From the NCBI GenBank assembly GCA_008973525.1, contig WACJ01000075.1:496001-560000 (forward strand): 64,000 bases of DNA, in the 5' to 3' direction. The notes below the pieces were generated by a model. It had not been told where the DNA came from. It did no database searches and saw only the letters and a program-made list of their open reading frames with translations. Origin of the DNA: Stenopsyche tienmushanensis. Its lineage: Eukaryota > Arthropoda > Insecta > Trichoptera > Stenopsychidae. Every line of letters starts with the position of its first letter. The stretch's first letter is position 1. Shown here piece by piece: positions 35,401 to 45,100 of this stretch. The translations under genes were made by a program, and so were the position numbers.

Positions 35401-38400
35401 TATTATGTATTTGTGCTAATTAAATAGTTGAAATTGAGTTCATTCATATTTTCAGTTCCTTTTTGTATTTGGCGTCGTTATATAATATACCAAGAGCTGG
35501 CAGCATAAATTAAAGGTCATTTAACACATGTAAATAATGTTCCGGCGTTTTTCCGGATTATCATTATGATAGTCTGGCGACTGAGTGTCGTTGGGCTTGG
35601 GAGGGGAAGGGGATGAAATCTAGTGATATTCAACATAATTAAGTATTACTATATAAGTATTTTTCTTAAATTTGATGCAGTCTGATACTATCTTAACAAG
35701 CTGGTAATAGTCTGGCAACATCCAACGGCACTCAGTCGCCAGACTGTCATAATGATATTCCAGAAACACGCCAGAAAACAACTCTATTAAATTATTCACG
35801 TGTGTTAGATAAGCTTCAATGTATGCTACTAACTCTCAATCTATAAACTTCCATTACAAAGTACAAATGCTAGCTTTCATTTTTATAAAATGAACATTAT
35901 TAGAACAATTTTACTATTTACAAATATATTTTAGATATAAAGCAAATTATTGAAGTGCAAATAATGGATAACGACAAAGCAGGACGGATTCAAAGAAAAT
36001 GATCTCAAAAATATTTTATACTAGCACATCTAATAACAAAAGCCTGTAATGTCTTAAAAATAACATGAATAGTAATAGACAGCCGAGCAGAAAGAAAAAC
36101 GGACCAATAACGTATCACAAAAACGACAGACTGAAAGAAAATACCGAAAGACGTAAAGAAAACAATAATGGCGTAAGGTGGAATCCTAAATATACATTCT
36201 TTGTAATGTGACGCGATAGCTATTATAATTTGGAATGTCTATGAACTATCTGTATCCAAATATGATACTAATTATTATATATATTTTCCATCGGATAATG
36301 TATATTGATTTATTATTTTATAATACCTTAGTCTTCGTATACCATCTTCGACATCAGCAAGAGCATATCTCTTCATGTGATCCCACAAATGGCGATTCGC
36401 TCTTTGAACATAATATTCGGCTGCAGAAGCTCGAGGGGCTCCAACACGTTGTGATAACAGCTGGAAATATTAAAAATAATATTTTCGTCACACACTTCGA
36501 TAGCAAATAATGTTCAGCGATGTTTGTTGTAATTTCATCAAATAAGCTGTGAAAACCTCACGACGCTCTACCGGGATAGTTTCAAATGTAGAAGTAAACT
36601 TCTCGTAGAAAAGAAGTTAGGAAAAGTTACTTATTCGCTTTAAGCGCGTTACAAACTCCGATACAAGCTAACCGGGTATGAAAATTGCCGGAAAATGGGC
36701 AAAGAGTCACGCGGAAAATTCGCAGGTGAAACGTAGGATGGAACAAATTCTTATAGTGTTGCTTTAAAAATGTTTACCAAACATTTTACATTGTAGCATA
36801 ATTTACATTACGACCGCATTAAAGTAATATTTTTTCCAAGCAAATTTTGTATGCAAATTTTAGACACGACATGATTATAAAAGTATGAGTTATAATACAG
36901 TCTATAGATAAATATTCCTCATATATAATACGAATGATTAATGTATCAATAGTGAAAAATTGACATCTTATCTAATAATTTTACATCCAATTTAGACCCA
37001 TTTCTGTTAAATTTCCGATGAAAAACGCTTACGCTTGATCAATATATATGGCATTGATTCTTTTAAAATAATATAGCCATTTCAACACCTAAGCCCGGTT
37101 TAACCCTGATAAAGGTTCTGTTAAGTGGTGCTAATTTAATGTGATCAGAAACAAAGCAGAAAAAACGCATTAGAAATAATTTAATATTATGGAAGCTATT
37201 AGTCAAGCAATAAATTCTAGATTTCGTTTTGCAACACTCAACCAAACGATTGATTCATATTTAGCCCCTTGTTAGTCGCGGCTTTCTCCAGAATGTATCC
37301 CTCATAATTAAAGGGGGCTTTCTCTATTCTCCCTATGTGAATTTTCGGATTATCGTATCATAAAAATATAATAAAACCCAAAAAACCCAAATATATACAA
37401 TTTTGAAATCATAACACAAATGAACTTACAATGAAGTTATCTAAAAGATACTCACACTTCGGTCGTGGTAGTTATCTACGGCGTTGTGAAAGAACAACCC
37501 TGCAATAAGAGCGGCGATGTTGGCAGTATAGCTGGCCACAAATATCACGGAAAAGCCGCCCCAAACGTTGATGAGAAACTTGTTCGGCCAACTTTTGGGT
37601 GCTTTGAAAGCAACCAAGTGTCCACAGAGGAGTCCCCACATCACCCACAGAGCACTGGACATGCTAAAGTTCTTCGATCGCTGTCTTCCCCAAGGATTCA
37701 GACCGAATGGCGAGAGCCACTCGTAAATGGCCACGGCTATGGCGGTTACATTTAACGACGTAAAAATCGCTATCCACAATTCGGGAGAGAAGGGAAGTAG
37801 AAAAGCTAGAAGGGGTATTTCGGATTTTTGTTGCGGTGCTGCCAAAAAAGACACGCCGCTGAAGAAATAAGGCGCGCTGAAATCGATAACCTCCGATCTG
37901 GCACTGGACACGCTCAAGGCTGCAAAGGACATGTGAGCAGCCCCCGAGACCAAGTCTCCGACGATCCCGTTCCATTTCATGTCGTCTTCCATGTACATGT
38001 CTTCGTGGACAACTTCGTAAGGCCTCTCCGTCGAGTAGATGTCCGCAAATCCGTTCCTGAACTCTTGACGATAGTCCGATCTAGCACCGTTGACTTCCTT
38101 CCCCATTAATCTATATTCCCTATTTCTAACGTATCTTCTCGATAGCTTCCTAGTTCCGAACAAACCATCGCTTACTATATACAAATGAAAATCGAATTCT
38201 AATTCTTGAGCAATGTTTTCAAGTAGATCCATGGATAATCCATAGCAGCAATGTGTCCTATACTTATATTTATTTTGAAAAGGAAAAAACTTTTCGTTGA
38301 ATGGTTCGTATTTTACATGGGGGAAAAAAGATGCTTGATGAAACTCGTCTTCCGCCTCTTCTCCCAATCTCTCTTGCGTTTCCATTTCGTTAAAAACTAG

Positions 38401-38812
38401 AGTAAGATTGTCCTTGTCCGAGGTTAAGACTCTGTGACATGGAAGACCCCTCAAGCATTGACCGTCTTCATCCAGCTCGCTCTCCATGACGAATGGTGGA
38501 GCTAGAGCCGTCACGATTCTGAAGACGCTTCTTGCTTGAGACGACCCTCCGGATACGACGATGTCGCCTCCTGGCCAAACGATCGTATCCAGTTGGACGT
38601 TTCTGCCCGTAATGTGACCCACTGATCTCCATTTCAGTTTGTCTTGTTCCCCAGACTGGACGCTTTCTTTGGGCGATTCCTTATTTTTTTCAGAATCAGG
38701 CACTAAATTCAATATTTCGAACGAGGAAACAAGCGACTTATCCAACTTTTCATTGCCGTCCTGAGATGTTTTCTTTCCTGCCAGCGAATCTTCCACCAGG
38801 TATTTCAATTCC
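28109..38812 (-). CDS. GluN3-like NMDA-type glutamate receptor subunit, last eight exons (5' end not found)
   Basis: Exons on the minus strand are 38812-37456, 36460-36327, 35136-34989, 33023-32894, 30184-30018, 29926-29807, 29633-29563 and 29405-28109. All junction phases agree and give about 1140 residues. Order: end of the N-terminal region; lobe S1 (CCYGLSMDLL, then SVSSARSEVIDFSAPYF with the ligand-contacting Arg near 305); M1 near 344-362; pore loop M2 near 385-400; M3 with SYTANIAALIAG at 427; lobe S2 (Asp507 in IADTPILDYY); M4 near 591-614; then the cytoplasmic tail. S1, S2 and the loop resemble GluN3 rather than GluN1 or GluN2, and a Gly sits at the Q/R/N site (CGH, near 397). GluN3 subunits bind glycine and give NMDA-type channels with low calcium permeability (family knowledge). 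The first part of the amino-terminal domain is missing and probably lies at higher coordinates. Confidence 0.93.
29563..29633 (-). CDS. GluN3-like exon: basic tail segment
   Basis: A 71-base micro-exon encodes 23 residues plus two bases, KEHEQRRRRKSKAQFFEMIQ and a short continuation. The RRRRKSK cluster could be an endoplasmic-reticulum retention or calmodulin-type site, by analogy only. Phases fit both neighbours. Confidence 0.88.
29807..29926 (-). CDS. GluN3-like exon: proximal cytoplasmic tail
   Basis: It encodes exactly 40 residues in phase 0, starting KLYRFINCVELVSPHHAAR. The start resembles the QRLHRAIN stretch after M4 in vertebrate GluN3. It ends AAAAGG|GTATGA. Confidence 0.9.
30018..30184 (-). 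CDS. GluN3-like exon: M4 membrane segment
   Basis: It encodes 55 residues. The first 25 are strongly hydrophobic (GVFILLGVGMAVGCLILL) and form M4; a basic juxtamembrane stretch (LLRHKPKGTIWRSRN) follows. The donor is CAG|GTAACT. A Helitron end lies only 58 bp upstream of its acceptor. Confidence 0.93.
30285..30840 (-). pseudogene. Helitron helicase C-terminal pseudogene
   Basis: This holds the final motifs of a Pif1-type helicase (KRLQFPV, then the LYVTCS stretch that corresponds to LYVACSR). Several stops and frameshifts interrupt it, and the upstream Rep and helicase domains are missing. Confidence 0.75.
31073..31120 (+). repeat. short tandem repeat of GCACTTGGGTTG units
   Basis: Imperfect copies of a roughly 16-base unit (GCACTTGGGTTGGGTT) stand side by side inside the Helitron, next to the hairpin at 31118-31151. 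Confidence 0.7.
31118..31151. repeat. perfect 15-bp hairpin
   Basis: GTTAGTGATAGAAAC at 31118-31132 and its exact complement at 31137-31151 are separated by ATTC. It marks the start of the embedded Tigger fragment. Confidence 0.85.
31151..31690 (+). pseudogene. Tigger transposase C-terminal fragment
   Basis: Frames read LADENNDETVISFHEE, CYIAADSWNSLNVSTLKKT, SSNAVEPDIGDIAEAIAQ and SEAFQCLDVAMEWLENQEK. The same family, in opposite orientation, is at 54770-56400. Only the tail portion is present. Confidence 0.75.
32894..33023 (-). CDS. GluN3-like exon: end of S2 lobe
   Basis: It encodes 43 residues plus one base, from DSVSALIAKYSSNGYMDIL to GIQPRPL. EKWYGGLPC corresponds to the DKWYKVVPC stretch of GluN3 before M4. 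It ends G|GTAAGA. Confidence 0.94.
33060..33264. mobile_element. hAT-type MITE
   Basis: About 205 bp with inverted ends TAGTGCTTCCTAACC and the inverse of CAGTGGTTCCTAACC, and internal GATTACCCC words. The tips are of the CAGTGGTTCCC hAT kind. No clear 8-bp duplication. It lies in the intron just upstream of the 33023-32894 exon. Confidence 0.65.
33357..34561 (+). mobile_element. Tigger (pogo-family) element with both ends
   Basis: A 1205-bp element with ends CAGTGGAGTCTCGGCTTACG and the inverse of CAGTGGAACCTCGGGTTACG, flanked by TA (33355-33356, 34562-34563). It lies antisense in the GluN3-like intron between exons 35136-34989 and 33023-32894. It is internally deleted: the N-terminal DNA-binding domains are absent. 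Confidence 0.88.
33577..34180 (+). pseudogene. Tigger transposase, internally deleted
   Basis: The first frame reads KELFTEWIDFA, MLIMDNAPAHTERVQ (second catalytic Asp) and [15 protein letters not shown] (third Asp region, Pro replaced by Phe before Met-Asp). A foreign stretch interrupts it near 33818, and a second frame carries VELKDLHQQQHRQLKEALLG, the C-terminal part. It cannot give an active transposase. Confidence 0.82.
34989..35136 (-). CDS. GluN3-like exon: middle of S2 lobe
   Basis: It completes an Arg codon and encodes 49 residues from NGSLDLLIADTPILDYY to GMAKGFPLK. The Asp in IADTP sits at the ligand-contacting Asp of the family. TTTCAG precedes it and GTAAAT follows. Confidence 0.94.
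35544..35772. mobile_element. palindromic MITE with 51-bp inverted repeats
   Basis: Arms 35544-35594 and 35722-35772 match at 46 of 51 positions, with GTCTGGCGACTGAGTG in both. The 127-bp centre is AT-rich. It lies in the GluN3-like intron between exons 36460-36327 and 35136-34989. Superfamily unknown. Confidence 0.8.
36327..36460 (-). CDS. GluN3-like exon: start of S2 lobe
   Basis: It encodes 44 residues plus two bases, including QRVGAPRASAAEYYVQRANR, which matches the GluN3 S2 segment around SSAEDYVRQ. It enters in phase 0 after TTTCCAG and ends AG|GTATTA. Confidence 0.93.
36461..37455 (-). other. GluN3-like intron after the M1-M3 exon
   Basis: A 995-bp intron with GTGAGT donor and TTTCCAG acceptor. 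No repeat or RNA gene seen. Confidence 0.85.
37456..38812 (-). CDS. GluN3-like exon: S1 lobe, M1, pore loop, M3
   Basis: This 1357-base exon begins after TGTTGCAG with one base of a split codon and ends CGAAGT|GTGAGT. It encodes 452 residues: a charged linker, the KWRSVGHITGRNVQ segment just before S1 (with VWPGG), S1, M1, the re-entrant loop and M3. An in-frame ATG at 38832 lies in the intron and is not the start. Confidence 0.94.
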
Positions 38813-39353
38813 CTGCAACAATTAAAAAACAATATAAATATTTATAAATTAAGTATCTAAAAATATTACATCTTGGACACTTATTATAATGGATTTAGTT
38901 CAAATTCTGATTTTGGAAAAAAATAGGAGGTCGGAAATATTAATATTTTTTATCGAGACAACCAATTAACACTTGGTTTACCGAACTAGGCCATTTGGCG
39001 GAATTTGAACTTCATGCGCAAAACTACAAAAACCCTTATTATTATTTCTTAGTATTTTTTGCTGATTTTTATTTATGGAATGATACGAATTTATACTCAA
39101 ATTTAGACCCCTCTCAGCTTTATAATTTAAAATTACTATAGGAGTACACGTTTAGGCCAGAGGATGAGGATACATCTGGAAGCCATTATTCCTATAGTTT
39201 ATATTTTACATATATGTATAAGTTTTTACAAATGCACTTAAACTTCCACTTCCCAGAACAAAGACGATATCTAGTTTATATTCTCTTACGAAAACTTCAG
39301 TTTAAATATTTTTTTAAAAATAAACAGAAGAACCAAATCGATTTTATATTAAA
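38813..39353. other. GluN3-like upstream intron sequence
   Basis: Begins (minus strand) at the acceptor of the 38812 exon. No exon or element identified. Confidence 0.6.
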
Positions 39354-39547
39354 CTAGTAATTATATAGCATGCGTTGCAATGCCACGTCTCACATAACAA
39401 ACTACATACACAAAAAAATATTTTTACTATACTTATGTTATTCCCGCATATATAAACATTAAGCTGATAACGTTTTATTGCAATCGAATGAACGGTATGA
39501 CAGCGCATTAAATACGGACAAACAAAAAATATTTTTTATGTATTAGA
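39354..39547 (-). mobile_element. small non-autonomous Helitron
   Basis: A 194-bp element on the minus strand. It starts TCTAATACATAAAAAATATT after a host A and ends ATTACTAG before a host T. Its first 90 or so bases match the start of the Helitron at 32147 (shared GACAAAC-type and CGTTCAT words). It carries no coding sequence. Confidence 0.75.
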
Positions 39548-40127
39548 TTACAAAAACCCAAGTTAGTAAATTTAAAATTTGTCAATATTTAAAACTGTTT
39601 AATTATATTATCATCATGTATTAAATCAATGGAGCAACAGATTTATAAGAATTTGAATTGTATTCATGTAATAAAGTGTACGATACACTAAGACCTAATC
39701 GAATAACCAAATGTATTATGTCAATCTAATTAAATAGCGACACATATCAGTGATCCAAGTTAGTGTACAGTTATACCTTCGGGATGATCTCAAATTCATC
39801 CGGGAATATGAACTTCTGAATATTGATATTTTAATATATAGCCATCGTTTTGATTATCAATTATTTTCTTATGATATGTCCTATGCGAAATTTTAACAGT
39901 TTACGGGACTTATGAAATATTCGCATTTTCCTCTTCGCTAAGTAATGAATATTACAGACGATAATAACTATGAAAGACGCTTTTTAAAATTTGCACGTCC
40001 TTTGTGTTGACTGAATAATTAATAAAAACGACGTGCAAAGCTTTCAGTATAAATATCGGTAAACATATTTGTAGTCTTAATGCATTGTCATTCCATTATA
40101 ACATTGCCAGCATTTTTATATATTAGG
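39548..40127. other. AT-rich sequence, nothing recognised
   Basis: No ORF, inverted ends or exon-like stretch seen. Confidence 0.5.
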
Positions 40128-41270
40128 TTGATGCATAAATAACGTCGTTTTTTTAAGAAGACAGGAGCTAATATTTTCAGTAAAACTTTATTACATCAAT
40201 CAATTACATAATGACTAATGACTGTCTCCCATCGTTCTGTCGGCTTTTTAATCCCATTAGAATAAAAGCTTTCGGATTTCGATGCAAATAACGTATCAAG
40301 TGCTATTTTCACCTCATCTGTTGTTTTAATTATTTTCCATTTAAATAATTTAGTAGGGATAAAAACAAATTAAAGTCAGAGGGGGCTAAGTCAGAAGAAT
40401 AAGGTGGATGCTATAAAACCTCCCAATTGAGCTCCTTTAATTTATGATGTGTCATTATTGCAGAATGAGATGCAGATTTCGCATAAATTATTTGTATTAT
40501 AATTGATAGAATAACGAAATTTTTTGGTTGAAATTAAATACGTCGTGTCAATACCCTCGGCGAAGCAATATGTAATTGTCGCCAATTAGTCGCGCTAATT
40601 GGTGGCAAATTGATATCGCGTCGCTCCAGTGTACGTTTCATCCATGACGTGTCTTTTAATCTGTCATCTGTCTCCAGTGGCAGTCTATGCGATGATAATC
40701 TAATGAAATTAGCAGCAAACAGGAGCATCGATTTGAAGATGTTATATTTCACGGCGTCGGTTTTATGATGGTTCATTAAGTAGGTTGAACTGGGAGGTGT
40801 GCCAACGCCCACAAGATGTGTAGGCGTTCATTACAGAGACAAATGAGAGAAGTGTCTTCCCTTGGCTGGCTTCATTACCAGTACTATGGTGGTAATGTGG
40901 CAATTATACCGGTGCCCTTCTGTGCCTCCGCAACTCCAATCGATCTAACACTGGATGGATGCTGCTTAAGCGGCTTAGCCGAATGGTTGAATCCGACGCC
41001 GCATTATCGGAAGACGTTGAGTTATCGCTTTGATTTAATTATAAATCCTAAAGACGTCTTATTTATACGTGACGTGATGAAACTGAAGATTCTTCCCAGC
41101 CGCGTTCGACTGACAAATCAAAATTAATTACTGCTAATTCATTGTCAACAAACTGTAGTGTTGGCACAAGGCGATGGCTGAGCACGAAGCCTTCTTAATA
41201 TTGAGCTCACGTTTTATTTCAGCAAGTCTTAATCCCTTTATGAATTCATTAAAAATCTGTTAATATATTA
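40128..41270 (-). pseudogene. mariner element split by a GC-rich insertion
   Basis: The minus strand starts near 41270 with FIKGLRLAEIKRELNI and CQHY, the first helix-turn-helix region. After the foreign block 40538-41120 it resumes near 40485 with HHKLKELNWEVL, HPPYSSDLAPSDFNLFLSL (third catalytic Asp) and SESFYSNGIKKPTERWETVI. It ends at the tip TTAGGTTGATGCATAAATAA near 40133. The catalytic middle is missing. Confidence 0.7.
40538..41120. mobile_element. unidentified GC-rich insertion in mariner
   Basis: A 583-bp block, clearly richer in G and C than its surroundings, interrupts the mariner. AAATTAA stands on both sides (40531-40537, 41121-41127), which could be a 7-bp target duplication or chance. 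Overlapping ORFs of 92 aa (minus) and 103 aa (plus, 40816-41127) match no family I know. No inverted ends or poly(A) tail seen. Confidence 0.5.
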
Positions 41271-44229
41271 ACACTAAGCATAACAGCATTTTACATACAC
41301 CTAACCATAGCGTAACCGGTGGTTTGGATTAAGGATTTGAATTTAACGCTATACTTTCTCGTCATTAGTTCAATGATATCGACTCCGAATTTGGTTTTAT
41401 CTCACATACTATTTTGTAGATATGTAAAGCTAACCAAATCTAGCCCATATTTTTACTTGTAAAAATTTATACTAGGTACTTGTTTGTACTAGGGTCATCT
41501 AGAAAGTAATGTTACATAGGCTCCTGAGGCTAGGGGATTTTTTGTTTCGAATTTGGCACATCTGGTATGTAGGGGAAACTCTAACAGTCAGTTTATCTGG
41601 TGGAATTCAATGGATAAGAAATATCAGTCAGAGAAATGTATAGAAAAATATAGGTCTTAATGTTGAAACCAGTCATTTAATCAGACCCTACTGAACCGGT
41701 TAGTTAAGGTTAAGGATTAATCAGATCTGAACATTAATCATTTATATTTGTTCAGTTATTAAATCTGTCTTATAATTTTTTTACAATAAATCAATTTCAA
41801 TCCACAATGATTAACCAAACTTGGGCTAGCTCTTGTTCTCTTATTATAAAGCAGAGGGTTCAAATCTAGATTATAGGAAAAAGTCATAATATAATACTAT
41901 CAAATTTGCGTGATCGGAAGAATTAATATTTCCGATCGATCATCTTGATTCAAGTTAAGAATGATCACTTGAATCTAAAAAGTAAATACTGATATAAAGT
42001 TGGGCAGGGCTTACTCTGAATGACTTTCAGCAATAGTTAAAATTAAATATCGCCACTTATTTTTGGACAATAGCCTACATAAAAAAATCTATTGAACAAA
42101 TATTATCCTAAATTAACCATATATGAAAGGCAATGGAAAACCATCTGATGCAAATCCTTTATTTCATAGAAAACTGAATAATATCAGAGGCATTGGAAAC
42201 CAAATCGTAATTTATTTATAACTAGATTTATCTCTAGAAAATTTAATATGTATTCACAGCGATACTTAAGAGTGGATTCCTAGGTTAAACGTACCTAATG
42301 TTTTTCCAAGGACTTTCAATTTGTTTAGCCCAAATTATACAAATTCATAAAATATTAAAAACATTTAAAGGTGGTTTTAATTTCATCTCCATTTCAAATC
42401 GATAGCCTCGGATGAAATCATTGAAAGATCTGAATGATGTATCAAATTTGGACGTTTTTAGTCAGATTAGGTGTTTCAAATGGACTACAGTAATATATGT
42501 AAGTCTGTTTTATTTTGTTTAAGTGGTTCAAACAGATTCCTCAAACATCTCACTATGAACACAAAAAAGCCTTTTTTTATGCAATTGGCTTAAATAAAAT
42601 TACTTCTGAGCTTCCAAAGTCAAATAAAATGTTCAAACGAATGAGAAATATCAACTTCTAAATTCTTTAAACAAAAAACTAACAACTATTTTGAACTATT
42701 CTATTCTATTTCAACAACCCTGACACTTAAGACATACAGCTGTTATAAAAAAATGTAGTAAAAGTCTCCCCTAACCCACCAAAAATATATCAGTCCATGT
42801 GCAAAACACCCTATATATATATATATACAAATGTATCTGAACAAATTGACGTAAAATGTATTTATTTGAACATTTGCATATCAATAGGGGATGAAATTCT
42901 TTGTTAATTTTATATCAAACGATTTTACCGTCGTGATGGATTTTTAATGTTTTTTTAACTGTCATATCGATGGTCCACCAAATGAATAAGGGTGGTATTT
43001 CCCTTCAAAATTTTCGGAGGCAACCCCGTGAATAAAATTAAATTTAGTGCGAGTTTCTTTGGCTGGGACCGCCCCTATTGATTTTTGGTAAAATTCAATA
43101 TAACTTATTACTTGAGTGAGCTAACAGCCAATTTTATTGGGGGGATAAAAATTAATGTGGGCGCCGTTTCATCAGGTCGTTCCGTGTCGTAACCGCTTTT
43201 CCAATTTGATTTATCTCCGCGAACAATAATGGGCGCTGAAAGGCTTTATTGCCGAAAACTGAACGCCTATATATTATTCTGAAGGATAATAACATAATGA
43301 CTGGCGTGAATGATTGACTGTATACAATAATTCCAGTGAAAAAATGATCGGTTGTTATTTAATTTTCATGCCTGATGGGAGTTATTGTGCTCCCGGTGGG
43401 TGGACATATTTCATCATCGCATCAAAATCGCTCTGTTAGAAATGCCTGGAATTATATTTTGCCGGGATTATTAATTGAATTGATATATTTGTGGCATTAT
43501 AATGCATATCTATAATGCCACAAATCGAATGATCATATTTTTTTATTTTGGTTGCTGTTCAATATTATTTTAAATTTGACGTCAGTTTAAATTGATCTAT
43601 AAATCTACCCCTATTAAATTACGACAAGGAATTTGCACGATTTATTTGATAAATAATTGGAAAACGGCAAGAAGAGCGTCTTGAAGATTGAAAGCTCGAA
43701 GGAGGGATATTAGGAATCTGATGGCACAAAGCCCAATTGAAATGAGTTCTCAAAGAGTGGCAGAAAATGGGTCAAGGAGTTAGACCACTCGATTTTTACA
43801 ATTATCTGGTTATTTTTATATCAAAGAAAATTCTTCTTGTCATACATCATTGAAATCATAAACTGAAAAATATCTATTATAATGAGCCAATTAATTTTTA
43901 AGAAAAATATTATAATGATCGTTCCAAATGTTGAGGGATTGGAAATGTAATTTTATGTTAATTTAAGTAAAAGGCCTAAACATATTAAAAAAATCGATCG
44001 ATTTCCAAATACATAATTTTGAATTAGATCTTGATTCATCTTAAAATATGATTTTTGTGCAGAAAAACGCATTTTAAACCATAAAAAAAACTGTCGCCAT
44101 ATATTGTAGTTACGCTCGTCTCTTTGTATTGGTTTGTCTTTATTGCTTGAAGTCATATATTGAATAAATATAATAAAAATACATTTGAATCGCGTAACGT
44201 ATTCGTAGTATCAAGACAAAATCCATATA
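41271..44229. other. mostly AT-rich sequence with one possible mariner tip
   Basis: Near 41490-41650 the text GGGTCATCTAGAAAGTAATG resembles a mariner 5' end, with no transposase after it. The patch 43000-43460 is GC-richer and ORF-free. A TA run lies at 42813-42829. Confidence 0.4.
43487..43525. repeat. perfect 15-bp hairpin
   Basis: ATTTGTGGCATTATA at 43487-43501 and its exact complement at 43511-43525 with a 9-base loop. Function unknown. Confidence 0.85.
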
Positions 44230-45100
44230 TTAGGTTGTCCCATAAGTTTCTTTCGCAAATGAACACAGGTCTAATCATAGCCATGGTTGAAAAAAACCCG
44301 CGATATACTGTTCGCGAAATAGCTAACAAGTTAGAATTTCCACGAACATCCGTCCATAATCATCTGACAAAATTGGGCTACATTAATCATTCAGATGTGT
44401 GGCTTCCTCATGAACTGACTGACTCAAATAAACTTCAGCGTATTTCAACATGCGATCTTCTTCTCCAACGACATGATAGCCAACCTTTTTTGAAGAGACT
44501 TGTCACTGGAGATGAAAGTTGGATACTCTATGGGAATATCCAACGTAAACGGTCTCGAATCAAGGGTACAGAAGCTTTAACTGTAGCTAAACCTGGCCTA
44601 CATCCAAAAAAAGTTTTGCTGTGCATTTGGTGGGACTGGAAGGGGGTAGTTTATTATGAGCCACTTCAGCAAGGTGAAACGATCAATTCAACAAAATATT
44701 GTTTTCAACTAGACAATCTAAATGATGCAATTATCAGAAAATGGACAGAATTAGTGAACAGACGAGTTGTTGTTTTTCATCACGATAATACCAGGCCTCA
44801 TGTGTCTTTGCTTGTCAGAAATAAGTTATTATCATTTGACTGGGATGTTTTACCTCATCCTTCATACTCTCCGGACATTGCTCCTTCAGATTATTATTTA
44901 TTTCTTTCATTGAAAATTCTTTACGTGGTAAAAAATTTAATTCAAAAAATGTTATAAAAATGTAGTTTGATAGATATTTTGCCAACAAACCTGGTAAATT
45001 TTGACAAGAATGCATTATGAGGCTTCCGGAGAGATGGATAAAGGTAATAGAACAGAATGGATCATATATTATTCTTGTCATATATTATCATGGTCCGAAC
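44230..45100 (+). mobile_element. mariner element, truncated
   Basis: The left end TTAGGTTGTCCCATAAGTTT follows TA at 44228-44229. The right inverted repeat was not found, so the end given is approximate, after the C-terminal VIEQNGSYI stretch. Sequence between the left tip and the second helix-turn-helix is deleted. Confidence 0.8.
44260..45075 (+). pseudogene. mariner transposase (D,D34D), damaged
   Basis: The frame to 44957 shows the second helix-turn-helix (YTVREIANKLEF), the WLPHEL linker (WVPHEL in mariners), and all three catalytic Asp in VTGDESW, FHHDNTRPH and HPSYSPDIAPSDYYLF with exactly 34 residues between the second and third. The first helix-turn-helix is missing. After KILYVVKN the frame shifts, and the C-terminus continues in other frames (FANKPGKF, RLPERWIKVIEQNG). 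The ORF upstream of 44230 is host DNA and the terminal repeat read through. Confidence 0.88.

Noticed and set aside
38813..38832. ATG at 38832 as start of the GluN3-like protein
   Set aside because: It precedes a good acceptor (TTGTTGCAG); the residues it adds are intron translation and the receptor needs upstream exons.
41840..41875. tRNA-like T-loop GGTTCAAATC
   Set aside because: No acceptor stem, D-arm or anticodon arm can be built around it.
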